Notes under the pieces: model-generated
What the model was told of the DNA's origin: nothing
The model's database searches: none
Seen by the model: only the letters and a program-made list of their open reading frames with translations
Assembly (NCBI GenBank): GCA_949361645.1
Contig: OX442416.1
Span: forward strand, 17,860,993-17,924,992
Direction: 5' to 3'
Source of the DNA: Spongilla lacustris
Lineage: Eukaryota; Porifera; Demospongiae; Spongillida; Spongillidae
DNA length: 64,000 nt
Part shown: positions 20,110 to 51,989 of the stretch, one piece after another
How positions within the stretch are numbered: position 1 is the first letter of the stretch
Layout: each line of letters opens with the position of its first letter
Made by a program: the position numbers and the translations under genes

Positions 20110-22973
20110 TGTGGGTATGTGTGTGTGTGTGTGGTGTGTGTGTGGTGTGTACATGTATATGGTTTCAAAATGGCAGCATTATGAACAGATGAACAGATGC
20201 CAACAACAATCAACCCATGTCTATAACTAGCCATGCACTGGTGATCTATGAATATGAGAGCAACAAAAAAAAAAAATGCAAATGTGCAACCAATAAGAAC
20301 ATCCGTAAGAGCAACTTACCACACACACTAACAGACACACATACACGCATACATTACATACATTGCAATTTGGGATGCCATCATGCGTGAGCATTAAACA
20401 CACACACATATCCACACAAAAAATATATACATACATACACACACACACACACCTTGCTTTCCACGCCCCCATTTCTTCTCCTTCTTCAACTTCTTTATCT
20501 CCCTCTTCATCCTCAGCTCCTCCTCCCTCTCCTTCTTCTCCTGGTTGTACTTCTGAAACACCTCATCCGTGTCCGTCCACAGAGCATGCCGGTACAGCTC
20601 CATGATGCTCAGCCTGGCCACGGCCATGGGGAACCCGATGGAGGTGATGGTCTTGAGGTCCCCCTCCAGGTCCTTATCGTAGTCCTTCCTCTCGTTGCGC
20701 TCCCGGGCCACCTGCACGCCTTTCGCGATGTACTCATCCAGGTACTCGATCATCTTCTCCGTCCAGTTCGTGGTGAAGGGTATCCCGGAGAGGTCGTCGG
20801 CCCCGTTGGCGAAGGGCACGATGTAACCTCCTCCGCTCCTCGGCTTCTGGTACGCGGGCAACTGCCGGGGGGAGAGCATGTTCTTGCGGCTCTCGATGGA
20901 GGACTTGAGCTTCTTCTTGAGGACGGCCTTGTCCATCTCGGGTGGGGCCCTGGCTGCCAGCATCTCCCGGTACTTCTTGGCGGCAACCTCCTGGGTCATC
21001 TCGTCGTTGCTCTTCATGAGGAGGCGCAGCTCGTCCTCGCTGCAGTCCTCCATGAACTTCTCGATCCTCTTCTGCTCCTCCATGTAGAACTTGCTCCCGT
21101 CCCCCGTGAGGGGCACGAAGATCTGATACTTGTGGCACATGTACTCCCGCACGAAGGTGATGTCCTTCGAGTCCGTGACGATGTGTTCCACGAGGCCCTT
21201 CTCCGAGGCCACCAGGAGGGCGGTCCCCTTCCTCCCCTCGGGGACCGGCTGCCTGTATTTGCGGAGGACCTCCACGTCCACCTCGGCCACGATGAAGTTC
21301 ATCTGGTCCACTGGGCCGGTGGGGCGTGGCAGGGAAGCCAGGGCCTCGCGTATGTTGTCGGGGAGGTTGTCGGGGGGGTTGGTGACCCAGGTGTTGAAGG
21401 GAGGAGTGGGTTTGGCGTCAGGGGGGAAGGTAAGGTTGGTGAACTTACCGGGGGTGGGCAGTATGGACGAGGAGGATGAGGAGCAGGGAAGCTTGATGAT
21501 GACAGTGGTAGCCCCACTACTACTGCTGCTGGTGGTAGTGGGGGTGGTGTTGGTGGTGGTGTTGGTGGTGGTGGTGGAGGTGGAGGAGGAGGGATGACCA
21601 CCACCCTTTGCACAGGCACCTGCAGCTTCACTGGTGGTGGTGGTGCTTGTGTAGGAGGTGGTGGTGGCGGTTGGGGGCAGTCGCAGCTTCCCGTTCTCGT
21701 CCAAATGCTCGTTGCACCTCTTCACCAGGTTCTCCAGCCCAATCTGCTCCACCTTGAGCAGCGCCGCCACAGCAACGGAGGGCTCGAGGCGGGCCTTGAT
21801 CTGCTCGTACAGCTCCGACCTGAACTGGTCCCCAGTCAGCATCTTGGGGGTGTGGGTCTCCGCTGCTGGGACCTTGGGTTCGTCCTGGGGGCAGTACCCG
21901 CTGGATTCCACGGGAGGGAAGGGGCAGTTCTTCCTCTCTTCCACGGCAGCGGACACGTCTTGCGCCGCCGTACGCAGCGCTAACTTTTCGGCCGGCGAGA
22001 GAAACGACATCATCAAGCCTCTCTTGCTGCCTGCGCTCGGGCTAGCGTCGCTTGCCCGGTGCCGCGACAGGAGTTCCACATAATGGTAGAACCGCGGTAT
22101 TTCGCAGAGCACGAAAGCCACCGGTATCTTCCGGATACCGAGCGGCAGCTCGAGGGAGACGAGGCGGCGCTCCAACTCCTTGTACTCCTCGCTGCTCCTG
22201 TTCACCTGGCCCATGTGAGCGGCGACGAACTCGTCGCAGCGGTCGACGTGCGTCATGACGAGGGCGACCCACGTCCAGAAGCTGGCGTGCGTCGGCTTGT
22301 CGATGAGCGTGTCCCTGATAAGCTCCAGGAGACAGAGGATCTTGTTGCGGTTGCCTTGGAAACTGTTGCCCATCATGTCGTACATCTCGCGGTACTCCAG
22401 CGAACTGTCGTGCGCAAGGCTCGGCCTGTAGGCCGTCAACTCGCTCTCCCTGCGAGTCGTCATCTGGGTTTCCCTGTACAGGCGGAGGTACTTTTTCTGG
22501 CGGAGCTCCGCATACTCGTCTCGGCACCACTCCTCGCACACGCGCCGGACATTGTTGAACATGAACAGCGCTATCTCGGCGTGCTGCTCTTTTCGTTCAA
22601 GCTTGTCGTCGATGGCGGCCACCTGCAACAGCTCCATGAGGTCGTGAAGGACCTCGAAGTGGGTCACCTTGAGGAGGCAGTTCAGAGCCTGGTGCGGCCC
22701 GATGGGAAGTACCATTTCCGCGGGACCGTCCGGCGGAAAACCGGGGACCGAAGACACCTCGTCCTCTCCCCCACACCGCATGCATCGGACGATCTGGGTC
22801 GCGATCACACCTTCGTCGGACAGGTGGAAGCCAGGGGACACCCCGCGGGGTAGGATTCTCGCCACGCCTCTCCTGCTGCACCGGCCACATGGTCGCGACT
22901 CGCTGTAGATCTTTTCCACGAATGCTTCGACGAACTTATCAAGAAATGATATATAAGAGGAGTATTTTGACAT
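19014..22973 (-). CDS. MYND zinc-finger protein, upstream tandem paralogue (gene A)
   Basis: Two coding exons, 22973-20453 and 20014-19014, joined in phase 1 to give 1173 residues. The donor AAG|GT lies at the edge of a GT repeat and the acceptor is CAG at the end of a CA-rich stretch. The protein starts with a CxxC/CxxC module (C29, C32, C64, C67), then the conserved helical domain shared with gene B (EVLHDLMELLQVAA, EYREMYDMMGNSF, GIRKIPVAFVLCEIPRFYHY), a Ser/Thr/Pro-rich linker, a shared VAEVDVEVLRK block, a charged helical region, a Gly/Lys-rich segment and a C-terminal MYND finger (C1124 to C1163). No catalytic motif is recognised. The C-terminal exon is almost identical to that of gene B while the N-terminal half is clearly diverged. 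It shares a 101-base divergent promoter with MRPL45. Confidence 0.86.
20021..20155. repeat. GT/CA microsatellite in the gene A intron, beside the acceptor
   Basis: Interrupted GT repeat on the plus strand. On the coding (minus) strand it becomes the CA-rich stretch leading to the CAG acceptor, replacing an ordinary pyrimidine tract. Confidence 0.9.
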
Positions 22974-23074
22974 CGTTCAAATCACTTTTTTTCTTTCCCA
23001 CCCTTGTGTTCACATTTGTTTATTTCCTCTTTATATCGGTACCGTATACACTAAATTATCTGTAATTAAGCAGC
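22974..23074. promoter_or_regulatory. Divergent promoter of gene A and MRPL45
   Basis: Only 101 bases lie between the two start codons, which point away from each other. It contains a T-rich run, TTTATAT, and TACCGTATACA at 23040-23050; the last motif recurs upstream of gene B. Confidence 0.6.
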
Positions 23075-28582
<5,508 letters not shown>

Positions 28583-29128
28583 AACACCACAAATATTATC
28601 TTCATTTAAAAACAAGCCCAATTTCAGCTATGTCCTTTTTGTAACACATGTGGTTGGTGCATATAAATGTTCACTTGGGCTGTCACACCACACAGGCACA
28701 CACACACCATACAACACCACACACGCACATGTATCGTCATTCAAACAGCTACTGGGGCCTCCTGTGAATGTGGCATGTACAGCTATGTAGGACTTACATG
28801 CAAGATATCACCATGTAAAAACCAGTGTGCCAGTGCTCTGTTGCTTGGCTGCAATATCATCATGATGCACAGAGAACAGACCTCCCTCCCTCCCTCCCTC
28901 CCTCCCTCCCCTCCCTCCCTCCCCCTCCTTGCATGTATTATATGTTACTGGTTCAATTTGCTATGTCTGCAAGGCACCCATCACAGAAGTGGATTATGGC
29001 TTCTGCCTTGTGCTGCTATTTGTTCTGGGACTGTAGTGAGGTCCCTTGCCCAATTATGGTTCATCAACTAATCAGTTGTTAAAGAATACAAATATGTAGT
29101 ACACAGCTCATATGTAGTATGGCAGCTG
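28583..29128. other. 3' flank of MRPL45, no gene
   Basis: Non-coding; includes a short CCCT microsatellite at 28881-28926. Confidence 0.6.
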
Positions 29129-29395
29129 CAGTCCCCAGGCTGCTTCCAATCACCACCTGCCAGTATAACCAGTCCCCAGGCTGCTTCCAATCACCACCTG
29201 CCAGTATAACCAGTCCCCAGGCTGCTTCCAATCACCACCTGCCAGTATAACCAGTCCCCAGGCTGCTTCCAATCACCACCTGCCAGTATAACCAGTCCCC
29301 AGGCTGCTTCCAATCACCACCTGCGAGTATAACCAGTCCCCAGGCTACTACCAAACACCACCTGTTGACCAATCCCCAGGCTGCTTCCAATCATA
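29129..29395. repeat. 41-bp minisatellite
   Basis: About six tandem copies of a 41-bp unit beginning CAGTCCCCAGGCTGCTTCCA; the last two are truncated or diverged. No unique spacers separate the copies. Confidence 0.93.
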
Positions 29396-29417
29396 GGGCA
29401 TAACCCAGATAATTTCA

Positions 29418-29687
29418 TCAGGGACCCTTGTCTAAAAGCTTGTGTCCTAGATGAGCTATATAGTCAAAGGAATCTACAACTTTGCCAATATCAAATTCCA
29501 GGTCTCCTAGATGGTACCTTGTCAACACCTCGTGTGACCTAGCTAAGGTCACTATCACCGCCATGCTGTTCTTAATGACATCATTGAAAGAGCTAGATAC
29601 GGTAGCCAACAGTTGTGGCAACACGGACCCAAGCCTACTAGTACTAGTATGGACCATTGAACCATATTTATGAGTCATTGTATTCAT
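29418..29687 (-). CDS. Unrecognised small helical protein or exon, divergent from the GT31 gene
   Basis: A frame of about 89 codons from the methionine at 29687 (an upstream methionine at 29768 would overlap the GT31 coding start). The translation looks like a real helical protein: VLPQLLATVSSSF, NSMAVIVTLARSHEVL and FDIGKVVDSFDYIAHLGHKLL. No family is recognised. Start codons of the two divergent frames would be 35 bases apart, matching the compact divergent arrangement seen twice elsewhere in this window. It could instead be one exon of a longer gene. Confidence 0.35.
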   Translation of the reverse strand: MNTMTHKYGSMVHTSTSRLGSVLPQLLATVSSSFNDVIKNSMAVIVTLARSHEVLTRYHLGDLEFDIGKVVDSFDYIAHLGHKLLDKGP

Positions 29688-29722
29688 AAGATCATCACGT
29701 GACAAAGCTGTTAGCTGTTTAC

Positions 29723-30876
29723 ATGGCTGTGATACGTTTGAAGCGCCGTGATGCCGTGATAATGGCACTGGGGGTGACCGCGGGGATTCTCTTGTCCGTT
29801 CTCATCTCACCATCCCCTCAAAACTGCATCGCCCTAACGAAGCGAATGCTGTTCTCTTCTGAAACAAATTTCTCACAGCTGCTCTCACAACCAGGTCCCG
29901 CGCCGGAGGAGAACAACTTCGAGCTTAAAAGGCCGCTCTTCGTGGCGGTCGTGGTTCCCAGGGAACCGTCCACCACCGCTTCCGCCATCGAAAGCACGTG
30001 GGGGTCCGGCCTACATGACTTGGAGCTGTTCACCGTGCGGCGTTTGGCTGGCGACTCGGCAAAGACGCTGGAGTTGGAGTGGGACGATGCCAGGCTTGTG
30101 TACCGCGTCCTGGCCCTGCTGTACGACAAGTACACGGACCACCGCTACAACTGGTTCATCGTTGTCGGGGAAGACACTTACGTCAGGGTCAACACCGCGT
30201 TACAGGTTCTGGCGAACCTTAATCCCGAAGACCCGCTGTTCGTGCGTCGCGACGGAATGGTGAAGCTGAAGTTGACCCAGAAGAAACAGAGTCCCTCCGG
30301 TTCGAGCGACCGCAGCTGCGCGCCGAGTACGGGCCTTGTGTTCAGCAGGGGCCTGCTCAAGCACGTAGCACCGGTCGTTGAAGAGTGCCTGGAGGAGGAG
30401 GGGGCCGCGTCGTGGGCGTTGGAGAGGGAAGCGGACATGGAACGGTGCGTATCACGGAAGCTGGGTGCCCGTTGCTTGTGGAATCACGAGTTGCCGGTAC
30501 GTTGTGGCTTGTGCGTGTGTGTACTTGCGTGCGTGTGTGTGAGTGTGTGTGTGTACTTGCGTGCGTGTGTGTACTTGCGTGCTTGTATGTGCTTTGTGTG
30601 TGTGTATGCATGTGCGGTGTACACTTGCTATACCCTTGCGTGTACGTAATCGTTATTGTCGTTTTTGTGCACGTGCACACATCTCAGACGGAGCAGCTCT
30701 TCGTAGACGCGGGGGCGCCGGGTGACAGCGTGCCCTCGGGGGCACTCACGGTCCAGGGCGTCCAGAACCCCGCGCACATGAGAATGCTCCACCACTCGTA
30801 CCTCAAGATCGCCCTGAACGCATCGGAAGCCCTCACGCAAACATTAAGGAGCGAACTATCAAAGGAATCATCCTGA
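29723..30876 (+). CDS. GT31-family glycosyltransferase (core-1/chondroitin-synthase-like), type II membrane protein
   Basis: Two exons, 29723-30496 and 30688-30876, joined in phase 0 to give 320 residues. The start at 29723 follows TAC and opens with MAVIRLKRRD, a short basic cytoplasmic tail before a single hydrophobic anchor (ALGVTAGILLSVLI), so a Golgi-lumen enzyme is expected. The lumenal domain has YNWFIVVGEDTYV, where related enzymes carry a DDD/DDT metal site, then STGLVFSRGLL (the acceptor-side glycine/serine loop), DMERCVSRKLGARC, and LTVQGVQNPAHM near the C-terminus. This order matches the Fringe-like fold of beta-1,3-galactosyltransferases and chondroitin synthase N-terminal domains. 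The first acidic position is Glu rather than Asp. The intron holds a GT-rich stretch. Substrate cannot be read from the sequence. It converges on HUS1. Confidence 0.82.
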
Positions 30877-31192
30877 TCTTCTCCTCCTCCCCTCTCCTTC
30901 CACAGTTCTCTTTTCCCTTTCAGACATCACTGTCCATAAATCAGTGCTGCTGTCCATTGTTGTGTTATCAACATGACAATGTATTCATTACAGATCTTAA
31001 AACTATTTATTGTTAAACAAAAAAAAAGCCCGCAATAATGAACCTTTAAAATATACATGTAGCCATAGTGGAGGGTGAAGTGAAGAATATCACATGCAAA
31101 TTACCTTGCTAACGATTCATAAATAATAACATCCAGTGGATGGAACAGCATTTCTAACTCTTATGTATGCTCCTTTAAGTTAGCTGCAGGCA

Positions 31193-31510
31193 CACACACA
31201 CACACACACATGCACACACACACACGTGTACACACACACACACATGCACACACACATGCACACACACACACGTGTACACACACACACACATGCACACACA
31301 CACACACACACACTATACATGCACACACACGTGTACACACACACACACACACACATGCACACACACACACGTGTACACACAAACACACACATGCACACAC
31401 ACATGCACACACACACTATACATGCACACACACACACACACATGCACACACACACGTGTACACACACACACACACGTACACACACACACTATACATGCAC
31501 ACACACACAT

Positions 31511-31575
<65 letters not shown>
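31193..31575. repeat. CA microsatellite with interspersed TG and CGTGTA variants
   Basis: Nearly 400 bases of CA repeat with regular ATGCACAC, CGTGTACAC and CTATACATG interruptions, in the spacer between the converging GT31 and HUS1 genes. Confidence 0.95.
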
Positions 31576-31576
<1 letters not shown>

Positions 31577-31754
31577 TACATGCTCCTGATCCAAGAAGAG
31601 ATTTGATAAGTAATACATTTGTACATGAGTGATGATTGAGAGAGGGAGAGTTAGAGAGTACATGTATGTATAAATACAGTATTAGTCTGACAGACATGGC
31701 AGCAAGAAGGGAAGGGATCCATGGGCTGTTCCCCTCATAACAGGAGGACTGACT

Positions 31755-31756
<2 letters not shown>

Positions 31757-31787
<31 letters not shown>

Positions 31788-31788
31788 A
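31757..31788 (-). repeat. G tract (C tract in the HUS1 transcript) right after the HUS1 stop
   Basis: About 30 G in a row on the plus strand, ending about ten bases from the HUS1 stop codon at 31799-31801; it would be in the 3' untranslated region. Confidence 0.85.
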
Positions 31789-31798
31789 TATATGTCTT

Positions 31799-48340
<16,542 letters not shown>

Positions 48341-51243
48341 GCTGCTCCCATCAAGGGGGGATGCGCCTCAGCTTAGCCGAAGCTAACCACTCCTTATCCA
48401 AGATTTGGCAGAGAAAAAAAATCATTCACGTGTTTTTATATATATATATATGAGTGTGCGTTACGTTGTGTACATGTGATATTATACGTGTACGATGCAA
48501 TAATTATTATTACATCTGGATTTATGTGTGTAGCGAATCCATGAGTAATGAAGCAATCAAATGTGTGCATGCGCGAAAAAAATTTGCTCGCGCGCGCATG
48601 AATATTACATGTAATCCTCAGTCGGGTCATAATTATTTTGCAGGGGCTTTATTTCAAGAGCGAAAGTATTACTATTAGTAGTCCCGGATAGCTGCATGGT
48701 CAGATTACCTTTGCAGGCATTCACGCGGCATTTATTCTAATTATGTGGCAAGTAAACTAGCTTTTGCATAGGCCTATAGGCCTATCAGTATGATATTTGG
48801 CCAAATACGCAGACCAGGAAAAGAAAAGAAAAAAAAAAAGAAAAAAGGATTATCTCGATTAATCTCTTGGGTCTGGGCACGAAGCTATAGGCGTTAAATA
48901 GGGTTGTGTCACGTTCGAGGTCACGTGTAATATATATTTTCATACAGCGTGTGTCAGCGTGACTAACCTTTATCACTTCTGAACTCGAAAATGGAAATCT
49001 GGTGTATTTGGTGAGCCAATCTTTATTTTAAAAGAGGAAAGGCAATAGGATATTGTAACTGTTTATGGGTGATAGGTACGAACTACTGCGATGGAAGATT
49101 CGAACCGCTTCGAACTGATTACTAGTACTTCAGACCTGCCACTGTGTACGTAGGGTACCGTGCGCCGTGCGCAGAAGTGATTCTGAAGTTGCTAAGCAAG
49201 TTTTTTCGCGGACGTGCGACTTGGGGTAACTAAGCACAGTTGGTGGTTGCTAGTGATTTATTCGTTCTTTACAGGTAGTGACTTTCCAAGGAGTGGACGG
49301 ACCTATACATTGGTCTACCGGCACTGAACGTCAGACGCGCGCGGCAAACACTTATTCTTCTCAAGGTTAGATTAGTTTACGTTATACCATACATTCTGCG
49401 GGAAAGGTGGAAACTGGGCATTTACGTTGGACGTCGTCGTTAAGCAAGATTAAATTACATTAGTCCCCTACCCAGACCAAAATGCATGTAAGCATTATTG
49501 CATATGTGGATCCGTGCGTCCGTTTATTGAGCGTTTCGCGGGGCCGTTTGCGACGAAGGTGCATCCTATCGAATCCTTTCTACGATGCGCAGACAGTGAC
49601 AGGCTTATTTCGTTTACTTTGTTTCGTTTTGCTTTAGTTTTCATGTGCATGTAAGAGGTTATGCAACTATGTCAATGTCACAGCTATCTTTATACACAGC
49701 GCACAGCTTAGGATATAGCTTTGGGTGTACTTTGCATCAATCAGGCGCTATTAGGTATGCCTAGTTCTGATAAACATGCCTTATTGTATGTCCGGGTTGA
49801 TGGGAACACATATTCTACTATAGTGTCACTCTCATTCCTTCTCCAGAGAGTCTCCATTGCAATCCAGCATGGCAATGCTGCCTCTTATAGGGCACCACAA
49901 TCAGCATGTAGCACATAGTTTATATAGTGTATCCCTGTGTATTTGCTAAATAGTGAAGGTCTGTAAATTCTGCTGTAGTTTCTCATTATATATGTTGCAA
50001 ATTCCGAAACATGATCTAGTATATTATTATTAAGATAAAAAAAAAAAATTCTACTCCCTGGTACTATCGGTGTCACTTTTAGCCCTCAAAAAACTCTACG
50101 TTAACCTAGTGTTTTTGGTACTTATTCATTAAATTGCGCACATTCAGGTACTGAATATTTAGCTGATGTTTTTATTTTATTTTAAAGAAGTATAATTCAT
50201 GTTATAGTGATATGATGTATATGTATGCCTTCAATAATAATATAAATAAAGAATTATTGTGGCTGTATTTCTTCATTGTCTATATGAAAGCTATAACTGG
50301 TGTCTGGGTGGTGGCAAATGATTTGTGGGAGTGTTTTTCTCGTGAAGATTGGTTACTTATTATTAATGTAGCATGTGACGTCATGAAAACTTCATTGTAA
50401 TTACTACAACAATTTGTGACTTGTTTCCTAGACCCTCTATTAATTATGTGGTAATGCTTATGTGCATTTGGGTCTGGGTATGGGTAAAATATCAATTGTG
50501 TAATAGTTAATATGATTTATTCTATAAGTGGATCCATAACTAACAGGGTTTGCAACATTCAAGCCACTTGCCTTAAACAATTGCTTCCTTGCTTTGACAA
50601 TATAGGACAGACTGCCAGTGTACTACACACAGCTAGGCCGGACATAGTACAGGTCCCGTATGTGATGTATGTACGTACGTATGTATGAATGTTTTATCTA
50701 TGTGTGTATGATCGTTTTATCGACGTGTGTATGAATGTTTTATCTACGTGTGTATGAATGTTTGTGTATGAATGTGTTATGCACGTATATGTATGTTGTA
50801 TGTATGTATGGTATGTATGTATGATGTATGTATGTATGTATGTATGTATGTATATATGTATGTATGTATGTATGTATGTGTTATGCGCATATGTATAAAT
50901 GTTATGCATGTGTGTGTAATACAAGTTAGTTTATCTGTGTGTATGCATGTGTGGTTGGGAAGGTTTAAGAAAGAAAGTGGTGTTAGAGAAGATGCTGACA
51001 GGAGTGTGGTGGGGAAGGCAGGGTTAACAGGATGATGTGGCAAGAGGGTTAAAATATGGGTGGTGGTGCATTAAGTTAATGTTACTTTGAAATTTAAGTT
51101 AATGTCACTTTGACAAAAGGGGCAGTAGCACGATTCACGACACGCCATTGTTCCATGGGTTATCCTGGTAGTGTAAGTGAACCGAAATTTCTTTCGCCAT
51201 GTATAGTGTTAGTGGTACTGGTGGTTAAAAAATTTGTGTGGGC
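48341..51243. other. Spacer without a recognised gene
   Basis: AT-rich, with a TATG-type microsatellite at 50660-50890. A 65-codon frame at 49721-49918 and a 62-codon frame at 50212-50400 are seen, but neither has recognisable homology or clear partner exons. Confidence 0.5.
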
Positions 51244-51368
51244 GCAGGCCCAGGCACACTGCTCTGGTGTGAATGCGGGCCCAGGCACACTGCTCTGGTG
51301 TGAATGCGGGCCCAGGCACACTGCTCTGGTGTGAATGCAGGCCCAGGCACACTGCTCTGGTGTGAATG
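51244..51368. repeat. 31-bp minisatellite, four copies
   Basis: Four near-identical units containing GGCCCAGGCACACTGCTCTG. Confidence 0.93.
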
Positions 51369-51778
51369 CGTTACGTTGCGAATTAACCAAAACGTATCTC
51401 CATGAGCTCTGCAAGAGTGCTTCTTGGAACCACAACGATACAACCATATACTATTTTTCTACTACACTTAACGGGTTACCCATCCGCTGGCGTGCGCGGA
51501 CTCGAGAATGTATTGCAAAGTAAAGAAAGGTGTAATGTGCGATAACACTGTGTGGTACAAATGTTAGTAAGTGCGATGTACGTGAGTCAGTCGATTGATC
51601 CAATACGTGCCTGTAATCCGCCCATTCCTTGGGGTCTTTAAGTGCAAGTGATTAAAAAAATCAGGGGTGAAAGGTGTAATGGAGCAGAATAGGTGGTTTA
51701 TATTACCACATAATAAACACCACAACACTACATGACATTGTATTGATGTGCGGTGATAGGTGTGGTGATGTAGTGAAG

Positions 51779-51981
51779 CTAGTGAAGCCGTCGCGTTTTC
51801 ATCAGTCTGCAAGCACAATGAACTACATCATTAAGATCTTCTTTTGCTGCAAGAAGACGGGCCTGCATTTTGGCTATGAAATCATGTACCGTTAGCTTTT
51901 TGAGCATAGCTACAAACGTCTCAATAAACTCATCCACAGGAAAAACTTTCATTTCAAGTGTGGCACAATCTGTAGTACTTG
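51779..51981 (-). pseudogene. Transposase-like relic
   Basis: The minus strand reads about 65 codons with STTDCATLEMKVFPVDEFIE and LKKLTVHDFIAKMQARLL followed by AAKEDLND. This resembles a domain common in uncharacterised invertebrate transposase-like proteins that contain an 'LT-H-FIAK-QA' stretch before a DFAENY motif. Here the frame is lost after DVVHC and ends at a stop at 51779-51781, so only a fragment survives. Family assignment is from memory of the motif and should be tested. Confidence 0.45.
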
Positions 51982-51989
51982 GTCCATTG

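Noticed and set aside
20454..21479. 341-codon plus-strand frame
   Set aside because: Antisense shadow of gene A exon 1.
29129..29395. CRISPR-like array
   Set aside because: 41-bp units are directly tandem without unique spacers; the genome is eukaryotic.
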